DNA from: Chroococcidiopsis sp. TS-821
Lineage (GTDB): Bacteria > Cyanobacteriota > Cyanobacteriia > Cyanobacteriales > Chroococcidiopsidaceae
Assembly: GCF_002939305.1 (NCBI RefSeq)
Contig: NZ_MVDI01000001.1
Location: 496,001 to 560,000 of the forward strand
DNA length: 64,000 nucleotides
Direction: 5' to 3'
Shown here: positions 1 through 7,649 of the stretch, piece after piece
Layout: each line of letters begins with the position of its first letter
Numbering within the stretch: position 1 is the stretch's first letter
The notes under the pieces: model-generated
What the model was told of the DNA's origin: nothing
The model's input: only the letters and a program-made list of their open reading frames with translations
Database searches by the model: none
Made by a program: the position numbers and the translations under genes

Positions 1-49
1 CCAAATCGGTCAGCGCTTCGACTCGTGTTAAGGTGCCAGTCACTGCCAT
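1..49 (-). CDS. 5' end of an unidentified gene (partial)
   Basis: On the minus strand an ATG at 47-49 opens a frame that runs off the left edge of the window (begins MAVTGTLTRVEALTDL). Only 16 codons are visible, so no family can be named. The frame is open and the region upstream of the ATG is AT-rich and non-coding, which makes a true start possible but not proven. Confidence 0.3.
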   Translation of the reverse strand, partial: MAVTGTLTRVEALTDL

Positions 50-188
50 GACTCCTAATACGCTTTTTTGTAGTAAAGCAATCTTGTTATAACAAGGCTG
101 TATCTAGAGATACTTTCACTACTAGTTTCCGAATAGGTATCAAAATCGTTATCAAAAGACTCAAATTGAAAGTATTAAATAGAATTCT

Positions 189-312
189 TCATAACTCATA
201 TGCTAAGGTTAGCAAGACTGCTTGTTCCAACTGAGTTACTGTTTCTGGAGCTAGTTGTCCTAAGCTCCGAATGAGATGGCTTTACTTCACCACGCTTCTG
301 CTGGTTGGTCAT
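189..312 (-). pseudogene. gutted MazF/PemK-type toxin remnant
   Basis: The ATG at 310-312 overlaps the stop of the upstream antitoxin gene in an ATGA arrangement, the usual coupling in toxin-antitoxin operons. The first ten codons (MTNQQKRGEV) look like the start of a MazF/PemK endoribonuclease. After a jump into another frame, the sequence ends with a typical family C-terminus (about 30 residues, ending QAVLLTLAYEL and a stop at 189-191). The whole catalytic core, roughly 80 codons, is missing. The toxin cannot be functional. The family call rests on recall of MazF ends and on the operon position, not on a search. Confidence 0.6.
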
Positions 313-545
313 TGTCGATCTTCTCGATCAAGCATTGCGGTATAATCACTTATTCCAACTTCGGCAAGCGCACGGTCTTCTTCTGCAAACTCAGTAGCAA
401 GGGTTACTAACTGAGCAGGATCAAGCACAACATGGCGGCGTTTATCTCGAAACTTTAGGAATGCGATGAAGTCAGCTACTTGTTGCAGTTGTTCCTCTGT
501 AAGTTGATCGAGGTCTTGCTTAAGAGCCTCACTGCTGATTGACAT
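309..545 (-). CDS. antitoxin-like protein (DUF2281-type), partner of lost MazF
   Basis: A 78-residue acidic protein. Residues about 10-33 (LTEEQLQQVADFIAFLKFR) fit the small antitoxin families, such as DUF2281, that precede MazF/PemK toxins in cyanobacteria. Such antitoxins bind and neutralise the toxin and repress the shared promoter. The reading frame is intact with an ATG start, and its stop overlaps the start of the ruined toxin at 189-312. The antitoxin has therefore outlived its toxin. It may now be neutral, or it may neutralise a related toxin elsewhere in the genome (inference). Confidence 0.6.
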   Translation of the reverse strand: MSISSEALKQDLDQLTEEQLQQVADFIAFLKFRDKRRHVVLDPAQLVTLATEFAEEDRALAEVGISDYTAMLDREDRQ

Positions 546-707
546 AATAATAAAACAAAATGATTATATTACTTTTAGTATAAGTTTATACTAATACAAC
601 TTTGATTAAATGTATGTCTTAACTAATTAAAACACGGCGAAAATAACCAGAATCTGAACCTACTGAATCAGCTAAGTTCGCTTACCAAATTTCTTCTCAA
701 TATACTA

Positions 708-941
708 CTATTCGTCATATCGCAAAGATACAAATTGCATCTTTGCTAACACGGAATTTAGCTCAGAATATTCTTTAGCATAAACTTGATTCAGCTTCTC
801 TAAAATTTGATGACGGTTATATTTTTGTACATATGGTTGCAACGCTTTCGTATAAAGTTCATTGCGTGATAAACTTAGCTGTGCAGCCAGTGCTTCGGCT
901 GCTTCAAAAACTGAATTTGGTAGAGATATAGCAGTCTTCAT
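708..941 (-). CDS. MazE/RHH-type antitoxin, apparently orphan
   Basis: A 77-residue protein opening MKTAISLPNSVFEAAEALA, with SLSRNELYTKALQPYV after it. This is the usual signature of ribbon-helix-helix DNA-binding antitoxins of the MazE/CopG kind, which bind operator DNA and neutralise a MazF toxin. Immediately downstream only a 16-codon open stretch overlaps the stop, with no toxin sequence. The gene therefore appears to have lost its partner. The frame is intact, and the ATG at 939-941 is the only sensible start. Confidence 0.6.
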   Translation of the reverse strand: MKTAISLPNSVFEAAEALAAQLSLSRNELYTKALQPYVQKYNRHQILEKLNQVYAKEYSELNSVLAKMQFVSLRYDE

Positions 942-1007
942 CGTGGTTTCAATCGTAATTACTCACAGTTTGTTAATATTTTGAGTACATAAAACAGGTA
1001 TGGAACC

Positions 1008-1235
1008 ATGAGCAAGGCATCTCGAACGAATTCTCCACGCAAGGTACTGTTATATCCTGGCGAGGATGGTTACTTTGTTGTTGAAGTACCTAGTTTGCCT
1101 GGATGCATCACTCAGGGAAAGACTCGTGAAGAGGCTCTTACCAATGCTGAAGAAGCCATTACTCTTTATATCGAAGTTTTGCAAGAGCGAGGTGAAACGA
1201 TTCCAGATGATCTAGTTGAAGTTGTGCTGGTATGA
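1008..1235 (+). CDS. hicB: HicB-family antitoxin
   Basis: A 75-residue protein with the partial RNase-H-like HicB fold signature: YPGEDGYFVVEVPSLPGCITQGKTREEALTNAEEAI. HicB blocks the mRNA interferase HicA and often autoregulates the operon. The short form without a separate C-terminal DNA-binding domain is common in cyanobacteria. The start ATG at 1008 is preceded by GGAACC. The stop overlaps the hicA start by 4 bases, so the order is antitoxin first, the reverse of the E. coli hicAB order. This is the only toxin-antitoxin pair in the first 4 kb in which both frames are intact. Confidence 0.85.
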   Translation: MSKASRTNSPRKVLLYPGEDGYFVVEVPSLPGCITQGKTREEALTNAEEAITLYIEVLQERGETIPDDLVEVVLV

Positions 1236-1453
1236 GCAAACTGCCTGTCATCTCAGGTGCAGAATGTGTTAAAGCACTTAAGCAAATAGGTTTTGTAGTA
1301 GAGCGTCAGCGAGGAAGCCACATTATTCTGATACGTGAAGATCCTAGAACAACTGTTTCTGTACCAGACCATAAAGAACTTGATCGAGGAACTTTGCGGG
1401 CAATTATTTGGCAAGTTGGTTTGAGCGTTGATGAGTTTGTTGCCCTTTTATAA
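1232..1453 (+). CDS. hicA: HicA-family mRNA interferase toxin
   Basis: A 73-residue dsRBD-like toxin of the HicA (YcfA) family, which cleaves mRNA when free of HicB. The motif GFVVERQRGSHIILIRED (residues about 20-37) contains the catalytic His of the family in the G-S-H context. The end, PDHKELDRGTLRAIIWQVGLSVDEFVALL, is also typical. It overlaps hicB by 4 bases. Length and motifs are complete, so the toxin is probably active and held in check by HicB. Confidence 0.85.
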   Translation: MSKLPVISGAECVKALKQIGFVVERQRGSHIILIREDPRTTVSVPDHKELDRGTLRAIIWQVGLSVDEFVALL

Positions 1454-1588
1454 AAATGGTCAATGTAGATGAAGATCTCAGTACAGAAGGAATGTGTTAC
1501 AGAAAGCACCTACTCCGAAAGTTGCCAAACAAGCTTCCTGATTAATGGCATTCACAGCATATTTTTCGGTATTGCTCGCGTTTAAGCA

Positions 1589-2048
1589 ATGGATAAGAGT
1601 GAGATAGAGCATCGCAACCATGTACTTCGAAGATATTTCAGCGGGCGAGACTGGGATAGAAACAATAAATACACTCTCAAGCGCCAACTTGTTCTAAGCA
1701 GTCATCAACTACTACCTAATTATCCGTATGTGATTGAAGATGAATGGGAAGTAGAAGCAGGTCGAACTGACAAAGGACGCGGAGATTTGGTATTTACTGA
1801 TGGCACTGGCTGTTTTGCTGTTGTTGAGGTAAAGTGGATTGACTTTGAAGGGGTAGGCACGAACTGGAACAACAAAGAGGGCGAGTAACCGCAAAAAACG
1901 ACAAATGGTTGAAAAACAGGCTGTCAATTACGCCAATGTCTATGCAGAACTAGCCCTTGGAAAACTGAATACTGTGAAGCATGTAAAGGCATTCGTATTC
2001 ACAAATGAGTATGCTCAACCTATATTTATTACAAACAAAGAGCTTTAA
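1589..2048 (+). pseudogene. PD-(D/E)XK-like small protein, frameshifted
   Basis: The first frame (1589-1888) reads MDKSEIEHRNHVLRRYFSGRD and reaches RGDLVFTDGTGCFAVVEVKW, a D...E-V-K spacing that resembles PD-(D/E)XK nucleases. At about 1859 (GTAGGC-A-CGAACT) one extra A shifts the frame. In the other frame the protein continues as RTGTTKRASNRKKRQMVEKQ, then through a Tyr/Ala-rich segment to a stop at 2046-2048. Removing the A gives one continuous protein of about 152 residues. The function is unknown. The nuclease link is inferred from the motif only. Confidence 0.6.
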
Positions 2049-2215
2049 AGTACGTCGCAGTTTAGGTGTAAATCCGCTTTCATCAGCAGTACAGTTTCGT
2101 CCTACGAGTGCGGGATATATCTACGGACGTTATTAGCGTGTGGGTTATACAACGATGGATGAGAGTTTCTTTCCGATATTATGGACACAAAAAGGCGATC
2201 GCCTACTTTTGTTGT
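2046..2215 (+). pseudogene. fragment of a PhyH dioxygenase gene (3' part)
   Basis: This stretch is a diverged copy of 5128-5295, the 3' part of the intact dioxygenase gene 3 kb downstream. Shared blocks include AGTACGTCGCAGTTTAGG, GGACGTTAT and GGATGAGAGTTTCTTTCC. The copy has an in-frame stop (GGACGTTATTAG, where the intact gene has CAG) and a later frame shift, so it cannot encode a product. It starts exactly at the stop codon of the preceding frameshifted ORF, so a rearrangement joined the two. Confidence 0.8.
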
Positions 2216-2338
2216 TATACAATTAACAGTCACGGTCAGTGGCTCCTACTCATCGTAAACTTAGTTAGCACCAGTGGTCTTCAGTTCACCATAACGTTGT
2301 ACAGTTGATTCACAGATCCCTTAAGACGACTAAGTACT

Positions 2339-2660
2339 TTATCTTTTAAAGTCCTCTAAAACTTTAGAGATTGTAATTTCCAACTGGGGAACATCATCCT
2401 GAACTGCTTTCCAAATTATTTCTACATCCGTATTGAAATAATCATGAATCAGTTTATCTCGCATTCCGGCAATATCTCGCCAGGGAATATCAGGATATTG
2501 GTTTCTCACTTTCACCTATAATTTCAATCGCTCTTGAAACCGCAAACACCTTCTCTAAATTCTGCGAAAACGCTTCATATTCAATATTTGCTGTAAATTG
2601 CTCGATCGCAGCAACCGCATCCAAAATATCCTGCAAGTAGTCCTCAACTTGCCGTTTGAT
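2339..2660 (-). pseudogene. HEPN-domain (DUF86-like) toxin, decayed
   Basis: Downstream of the MNT gene, the minus strand encodes a HEPN-type sequence in two frames: KRQVEDYLQDILDAVAAIEQ... through SRAIEIIGE, then a small deletion and frame change. It continues as NQYPDIPWRDIAGMRDKLIH, DYFNTDVEIIWKAVQDDVPQ and a stop at 2339-2341. The RNase/AMPylation-target motif RDKLIHDY (RX4-6H) survives. No start codon remains where the MNT frame should hand over. HEPN proteins of this kind are RNase toxins paired with MNT antitoxins, and here the toxin has been broken in at least two places. Confidence 0.75.
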
Positions 2661-2953
2661 CGCAGGTAAACTACCTCTGCCAAAATTCGCTCGCCAATGC
2701 GAGGCTTTAATCCAGACTTATGCACTAGATCAACTTTGATGCCCAGATTATCACTGAGATAGTTTTCTAAATTGATAAATTTCAAAAGGCTTGGTGTCTC
2801 CGAAAACTCTACCAGCACGTCTATATCGCTGGTTTCTGTCTGTTCTTGTCGAACATAGGAGCCAAAAATCCCTAACTCCCGAACCTTGTAACGTTCTTGC
2901 AACAATGATTTGTGTTGACTCAGCCATTGCTTGACCTCCTCCAGTGTTTTCAT
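2555..2953 (-). CDS. MNT-type nucleotidyltransferase antitoxin, C-terminus altered
   Basis: Residues 1-97 are a minimal nucleotidyltransferase domain. GIFGSYVRQEQTETSDIDVL contains the GSxxRxxxxxxSDxD catalytic signature, and the domain ends at IGERILAEVVYL. MNT proteins neutralise their HEPN partner, in studied cases by adding AMP to a Tyr of the toxin. After residue 97 the frame runs 35 codons into the decayed HEPN gene in the wrong frame, because the junction (CTGCGATCAAACGG) has lost the MNT stop and the HEPN start. The last third of the predicted protein is therefore junk. The domain itself looks intact. Confidence 0.7.
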   Translation of the reverse strand: MKTLEEVKQWLSQHKSLLQERYKVRELGIFGSYVRQEQTETSDIDVLVEFSETPSLLKFINLENYLSDNLGIKVDLVHKSGLKPRIGERILAEVVYLRSNGKLRTTCRIFWMRLLRSSNLQQILNMKRFRRI

Positions 2954-3083
2954 AGGCTCTATCTTCTGCTTAAAGTCACAGTGTACGATCTAGCTTATCT
3001 TGCTCTATCGGGAAGAGAATTAGTGTATCAATTGCTTTAGATTTCTACTGAATAATGTGAGATGGCACTAATAATGACTCTCC

Positions 3084-3607
3084 TCAAACTACGTCAAATA
3101 AATTAGAAACACTTAAGACAAAACTTAGTAATAGGCTAACTGAGCTAGGACTTTGAATTATTTGCGGTAACGAATCATGCTCGAAAATTGTCAGCGATCG
3201 CGCTTTAGTATCTACCACCCAAACTTGGACGACACCAGCAAGTAGATAATCAGTTGCTTTCTCGGTCATTGACTAACTCTGGTACAACAGGACAAGGTTC
3301 ATCCTCATTCCACGCTTGCGGTAGCTGTTCGTAAGACACATAGATCAGATCGGGAACAAGGAACCCAATCTTTTTGCTGTCGTTTTAAAACGACACCCCA
3401 TTCAGGACGAACTCGACCGTATTTTTGTTGCTCGCACCATTGATTTAATGCTATTAACAGCCGTAGTTGCAATGTCGAACGTTTATATTTAGGTAATATT
3501 TTGGGTTTAAGTTGTCCCTCGACCAACTCGTAGCGATCGCTGTCTGGTAAATCCAGAAACTCCTGAAGGCTAAATTGATGTGCAGTACGATTCATCGCCA
3601 TCACCAT
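3084..3607 (-). pseudogene. Uma2-family (DUF820) endonuclease-like gene, broken
   Basis: The N-terminal part, from ATG 3605-3607, reads MVMAMNRTAHQFSLQEFLDL..., with DRYELVEGQLKPK and VRPEWGVVLKRQQ typical of Uma2 proteins. A frameshift near 3345 moves the reading to LIYVSYEQLPQAWNEDEPCP. A later deletion removes the catalytic EIxSP segment, and the gene resumes as MTEKATDYLLAGVVQVWVVD in another frame down to 3084. Uma2 proteins have a PD-(D/E)XK fold and are abundant, often decayed, in cyanobacteria. The start overlaps the end of the upstream binding-protein gene. Confidence 0.75.
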
Positions 3608-4311
3608 TGTATGGGAAATTCTTTTTCGGGAATCCAGCGGTGCCAAATTTCAGCTAGCTTACCTTCTTGAATTAATGCAGTAAGAGTATCGTCGAGCGAT
3701 CGCAACAATTCTAAATTCTCTTGATGCACTGCTATCCCAAACGGAATGCGTGTCGGTACGCTAAACGCAATGCGCAAGTTTGGATCTAGCTTAGCAGCCG
3801 CAATTAAAACTAATTCATCATCTACCAACGCATCAATTTCACCTTTGCGTAACGCTTCTAGCATCTCTGGTAAAACGCGATCGCTACCAGGAAAAGGCAC
3901 AATCTCGACATCACCAAAACTTTCAGCTAGTTGCAAGTTGGTACTTGTTGCTAATCCTCCTACACGTAACCCTGCTAAGTCAGCAGCCGAGTAAATTTCA
4001 CTTTTTGTTTGAACTAACACAGCTTCATCAAAGAAGCCATACGGTTGCGTAAAATTGGCACGAGTACGGCGTTCTTCGGTAATTGCTTGATTAAACCAAA
4101 CGACATCACACTGTTTTGCCGCTAAGGTTGGATAAAATTCAATCCACGGTATGTTTATCCATTCTGGCTCTAATCCCAGTTTGGCACATACTGCCCGTGC
4201 GACGTCTGGCTCGTATCCTAAACGTTCTCCTTCTAGATACGTCATCGGACGAGCATCAAAATTACTTGCGGCAATGGTTAGATAACCTGGTTTAACTGTT
4301 TTTAAGTTCAT
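3601..4311 (-). CDS. amino-acid-binding-protein-like (SBP_bac_3), no signal peptide
   Basis: 236 residues with the family-3 solute-binding fold: GYEPDVARAVCAKLGLEPEW near the N-terminus, DVVWFNQAITEERRTRANFT, FGIAVHQENLELL and LIQEGKLAEIWHRWI at the end. Family members usually bind amino acids or amines in the periplasm for an ABC importer. This one starts MNLKTVKPGYLTIAASNFDA directly at the mature fold. No signal peptide or lipobox is present and no permease is adjacent. It is transcribed divergently from the dioxygenase gene, across an NtcA box at 4374. It could be a cytosolic sensor or scavenger, or a cyclohexadienyl-dehydratase-like enzyme. The ligand is unknown. Confidence 0.65.
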   Translation of the reverse strand: MNLKTVKPGYLTIAASNFDARPMTYLEGERLGYEPDVARAVCAKLGLEPEWINIPWIEFYPTLAAKQCDVVWFNQAITEERRTRANFTQPYGFFDEAVLVQTKSEIYSAADLAGLRVGGLATSTNLQLAESFGDVEIVPFPGSDRVLPEMLEALRKGEIDALVDDELVLIAAAKLDPNLRIAFSVPTRIPFGIAVHQENLELLRSLDDTLTALIQEGKLAEIWHRWIPEKEFPIQW

Positions 4312-4373
4312 TTACTATAAAAATTCAGTAGTTCTGTTCGTTAATAAATTTCAATACATTGAAGCTAATAACT

Positions 4374-4414
4374 GTATTGAAAACTACATTTTACTTCTTA
4401 TATATTGTTATTAT
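4374..4414 (+). promoter_or_regulatory. NtcA-type promoter upstream of the dioxygenase gene
   Basis: GTATTGAAAACTAC at 4374-4387 is an exact GTA-N8-TAC site, the binding sequence of the cyanobacterial nitrogen regulator NtcA. A TATTAT -10 element (TAN3T) follows at 4409-4414, 21 bases on, which is the spacing of class II NtcA-activated promoters. The dioxygenase ATG is at 4463. The site is nearly symmetric and lies between two divergent genes, so it could also serve the binding-protein gene. Confidence 0.6.
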
Positions 4415-4462
4415 AACAAGTTGAATCGATAATATTTAAAATGGCATTTCATCCTAAAAAAT

Positions 4463-5347
4463 ATGATAAAATTAACTACATTAGATATAAATAAGTTTAA
4501 TAACGATGGTTTTTTGGTTATTCCTCAATTAATTGATGCTGACTTAGTGGCACGTTTAATTGCAAGAATTGAACCGTTGTTTTCGGGTGAGTTTGAAACA
4601 GGAATTTATCCTGATGAATGGTATTGGCGTCCTGGATTAAGCTTACCGGATGTTACTAGAGAAATGTGTAATGTTTGGAAAAGTGACTTAACAATTGCCA
4701 GTGTGGTTTTATCCGCAGAAATTGGGCGTTTGAGTGCAACTTTAGCAGGATGGAATGGTGCGAGAATTGGACAAGATAGCTTATGGTGGAAACCTGCTGG
4801 TGGTAAAGAAGTCGCACTGCATCAAGATGCAACTTATATTAAATACATCGATCCACCAGAGATGATCACGTGTTGGATTGCCTTAGATGATACCAGTGCC
4901 GATGCTGGTACGATTGAGTATGTGAGAGGTTCGCACAAATGGCGCTTGCTCGATCGCGTGGCAGAATTTCACGCACCTACTGGCGGATATCGCGCGCAAA
5001 TGCTACAAGCTGCGGCAGAAATGGGAATTAGCAATCCTGAAATTGTGCAGGTAGAAATTCCGGCGGGAGGCTGCGTTTTTCATCACGGTAATGCGTGGCA
5101 CGGTTCAGGGAAAAATACCAGAACCGATAAAGTACGTCGCAGTTTAGGGGTACATACACTCTCATCAGAAGCGAAGTTTCGTCCTACAGGTGCAGGATAC
5201 ATCTACGGACGTTATCAGCGCGTGGGCGATACGACAATGGATGAGAGTTTCTTTCCAATATTGTGGACAAAAAACGGCGATCGCACTCCTTTTTTAGCTG
5301 ATTACTGCAAAGATGCATTAGCAAAGTCACGAGTTTTGGTAGGGTAG
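4463..5347 (+). CDS. phytanoyl-CoA dioxygenase (PhyH) family Fe(II)/2-oxoglutarate oxygenase
   Basis: 294 residues. The iron facial triad is visible as HQD (VALHQDATYI, about residue 120) and a distal His in GGCVFHHGNAWHGSGKNTR (about 210). The Arg that would hold 2-oxoglutarate follows shortly after. Members hydroxylate small molecules at the cost of O2 and 2-oxoglutarate. The substrate cannot be read from the sequence. Its NtcA promoter and the amine-handling genes downstream suggest a step that opens up a nitrogen compound (inference). A diverged piece of this gene lies at 2046-2215. The start ATG 4463 is the first in frame and the gene ends with a normal stop. Confidence 0.85.
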   Translation: MIKLTTLDINKFNNDGFLVIPQLIDADLVARLIARIEPLFSGEFETGIYPDEWYWRPGLSLPDVTREMCNVWKSDLTIASVVLSAEIGRLSATLAGWNGARIGQDSLWWKPAGGKEVALHQDATYIKYIDPPEMITCWIALDDTSADAGTIEYVRGSHKWRLLDRVAEFHAPTGGYRAQMLQAAAEMGISNPEIVQVEIPAGGCVFHHGNAWHGSGKNTRTDKVRRSLGVHTLSSEAKFRPTGAGYIYGRYQRVGDTTMDESFFPILWTKNGDRTPFLADYCKDALAKSRVLVG

Positions 5348-5351
5348 AAAT

Positions 5352-5382
5352 GGATAATCGGTAATTGGTAACTGGTAATCGG
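5352..5382 (+). repeat. short tandem GGTAAT-type heptamer repeat
   Basis: Degenerate heptamers of the form GGTAATT/GGTAACT occur in tandem just after the dioxygenase stop. The same unit appears at about 31321-31348, 42464-42486 and 49591-49657. Such short tandemly repeated repetitive sequences are common between genes in cyanobacteria. No function is evident. Confidence 0.6.
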
Positions 5383-5495
5383 GTGAGAATAGCTTGTTAG
5401 TCTGATTGCGGGAATGCGATCGCTAGATCATTTCACCAAACGTAAAACTTATCCTGCACCCTTGCTTCTCTTCATAGAGACCCTCAACTAAGACA

Positions 5496-5537
5496 GTATC
5501 ATCAGCTACAAATCTGTCATAACAAGTTTGGTTTACT
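5496..5537 (+). promoter_or_regulatory. NtcA-type promoter upstream of the glutamine-synthetase-like gene
   Basis: GTATCATCAGCTAC at 5496-5509 is an exact GTA-N8-TAC NtcA site. Exactly 22 bases after it comes TTTACT (5532-5537), a plausible but imperfect -10. The GTG start lies at 5566 with a GGGAG ribosome-binding sequence about 8 bases before it. This would give the ligase/hydrolase part of the cluster its own nitrogen-controlled start, separate from the one at 4374. Confidence 0.6.
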
Positions 5538-5565
5538 CGGAGACAGAGCAATTGGGAGTACGGCA

Positions 5566-6891
5566 GTGACGACAACCTTGACCCGAGGCAAAGCCCTAGC
5601 CGAGTTAGCCAAAGAATTACAACTCGATTTTTTTCTTGTATCTTACACTGACTTGTTGGGAGGAACCCGTGCTAAGCTCGTTCCCGCTGCGAAGATTACG
5701 ACAGTAGAAAACGATGGAGCTTGCTTTGCGCCGTTTGCGAGTAATCTAGGTTTAGGACCTGATGCGCATGATATTGCGGCTGTACCCGACCCCAATTCGC
5801 TGATTGTGCTACCGTGGCAACAGAATGTTGGTTGGCTAGCAAGTGACGTATATTTAGATGGCGAACCGTTTGCTGCATCGCCGCGCGTCATTTTTAAGAA
5901 AGTGCTGCAACAGTGCGAAAATCTGGGTTACAGCTACAAAACCGGAGTTGAAGCTGAGTTTTTCTTACTTAAAAAAAGCGAACAAGGTTATCAAATTGCA
6001 GATACACAAGATACTGCCACGCGCCCTTGCTACGATCAGTTGAACTTGATGCGGCAATTTGAATTAATTTCCACACTCGTGGGATATATGGAAGAGTTGG
6101 GTTGGGAACCGTATCAGTGCGACCATGAAGATGCCAACGGTCAATTTGAAATTAACTGGACGTATAGTGATGCCTTGACAACGTGCGATCGCCATGTGTT
6201 TTTCAAGTACATGGTGAAAACTCTAGCCGAACAACGCGGTTTAACTGCCACATTCATGCCCAAGCCCTTCAGTCAGCTTACCGGAAACGGCGCACATATC
6301 CACATGAGTTTGTGGAATGACGGTCAAAATATCTTTGCCGACGCTACCGAAGAAATGGGATTATCAAATATAGCGTATGAATTTCTTGCAGGTGTTCTAG
6401 CGCATGGTCGTGGATTAGCAGCACTCTGTAGCCCAACGATTAATTCATACCGCCGTATTGGTGCAACAACAACTGCATCTGGTAGTACCTGGAGTCCCCG
6501 TTATATTTCTTATGGTGGAAACAATCGCACGCACATGATCCGCATTCCTGAAGGCGGGCGCTTTGAGTGTCGTCTTGTCGATGGTGCAGCGAATCTTTAT
6601 CTTGCTTTAGCGGGTATTTTAGCAGCAGGGATGGAAGGAATGGCAAAACATCTCACAGCAGGAAAACGGCTAGATGAAAATATGTTTGTGCGAGGTTTAG
6701 AATTTTCTGATTTACCAACTCTACCAACAAGTTTACTCGAAGCCCTGCAATGCTTAGAAAAAGATTCCTTATTGATGCAAACTTTAGGAGAACAAGCGGC
6801 AAAAACCTTTCTCGATTTTAAATATCACGAGTGGAACAGTTACAATGCGCAAGTGACAAGCTGGGAAGTTGAGCAGTATGTTAACTGCTAA
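5566..6891 (+). CDS. glutamine synthetase-like ligase (GlnT/PuuA type)
   Basis: 441 residues with the glutamine synthetase architecture: an N-terminal beta-grasp domain (about 20-110), then the catalytic barrel. Visible metal and ATP motifs are VEAEFFLL, GQFEINW, NGAHIHMSLW (HxHxS) and RIPEGGRFECRL. It is shorter than classic GlnA (about 470) and resembles the GlnT/gamma-glutamylpolyamine synthetase branch, which joins glutamate to an amine using ATP. The next gene encodes a gamma-glutamyl hydrolase of the PuuD type, only 9 bp downstream, which supports a gamma-glutamylated amine intermediate. It starts at GTG 5566, after an NtcA promoter. The amine substrate is unknown, and true glutamine synthesis is not excluded. 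Confidence 0.85.
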   Translation: MTTTLTRGKALAELAKELQLDFFLVSYTDLLGGTRAKLVPAAKITTVENDGACFAPFASNLGLGPDAHDIAAVPDPNSLIVLPWQQNVGWLASDVYLDGEPFAASPRVIFKKVLQQCENLGYSYKTGVEAEFFLLKKSEQGYQIADTQDTATRPCYDQLNLMRQFELISTLVGYMEELGWEPYQCDHEDANGQFEINWTYSDALTTCDRHVFFKYMVKTLAEQRGLTATFMPKPFSQLTGNGAHIHMSLWNDGQNIFADATEEMGLSNIAYEFLAGVLAHGRGLAALCSPTINSYRRIGATTTASGSTWSPRYISYGGNNRTHMIRIPEGGRFECRLVDGAANLYLALAGILAAGMEGMAKHLTAGKRLDENMFVRGLEFSDLPTLPTSLLEALQCLEKDSLLMQTLGEQAAKTFLDFKYHEWNSYNAQVTSWEVEQYVNC

Positions 6892-6900
6892 ACTTGGGAA

Positions 6901-7632
6901 ATGATACAGCCTCCGATAATTGGAATTACCACCTCTGGTCACGCTCAAACAAGTAGTTATTGCTTACCTAGTTCGTATGCAGCAGCCGTTAAAGCCGCTG
7001 GTGGAATAGCAGTATTGATTCCTCCAAGTGAACCCACAGCAAGCGAGATAATTTTACAAAGAATTGATGGAGTAATCTTCTCCGGTGGCGGAGATATTGA
7101 TCCGGCAATTTACAACGGTGTCATGCATCCGACAATTTATAATGTCGATCCGGAACGCGATCGCGCCGAAATTGCCTTAGCCAAAGCCGCATTAAACTCT
7201 GATATTCCTATACTTGGTATTTGTCGCGGCTTAGAAATCCTTGCAGTTGCAACTGGAGGAACGTTGATTCCCCATCTTCCTGATGAGTATGGTGAAGTAG
7301 TAACGCATCGCGCTGAAGAATTACTATCAATTCAACATTCAGTAGATCTGATTCCTGATAGTCGTCTCGCCAAAGAAATCATCGGTACAACCACAGTCGA
7401 TGTCGTCTCTTGGCATCATCAAGCTGTACGTACTATATCTTCAGAATGGCACATTACCGGATGGGCGGCGGATGGAGTTATCGAAGCCCTCGAACACAAG
7501 TATCACCCTTGGGCGATCGCATTGCAATGGCATCCTGAACTTTCGAGTAGCGTCGATCCTTTACAACATCGGATTTTCCAAGCTTTTATTGCCGCAACAC
7601 GTCAAGTAGCAATGGCTAACTGCGAATATTAA
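6901..7632 (+). CDS. gamma-glutamyl-GABA hydrolase-like (peptidase C26) protein
   Basis: 243 residues, class I glutamine-amidotransferase fold of family C26. The nucleophile Cys sits in ILGICRGLEIL (about residue 106), and the catalytic His and Glu lie in ALQWHPELS near the end. VIFSGGGDIDP is also typical of PuuD. PuuD-type enzymes cleave gamma-glutamyl-amine or gamma-glutamyl-GABA bonds, returning glutamate. It is translated right after the glutamine-synthetase-like gene (9-bp gap), so the two should act on the same intermediate and be induced together by NtcA. Confidence 0.85.
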   Translation: MIQPPIIGITTSGHAQTSSYCLPSSYAAAVKAAGGIAVLIPPSEPTASEIILQRIDGVIFSGGGDIDPAIYNGVMHPTIYNVDPERDRAEIALAKAALNSDIPILGICRGLEILAVATGGTLIPHLPDEYGEVVTHRAEELLSIQHSVDLIPDSRLAKEIIGTTTVDVVSWHHQAVRTISSEWHITGWAADGVIEALEHKYHPWAIALQWHPELSSSVDPLQHRIFQAFIAATRQVAMANCEY

Positions 7633-7649
7633 CAACAAACTCCTAACTT

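Noticed and set aside
2108-2308. 66-codon plus-strand frame after the nuclease-like ORF
   Set aside because: It runs through the decayed dioxygenase fragment in a wrong frame and has no recognisable product.
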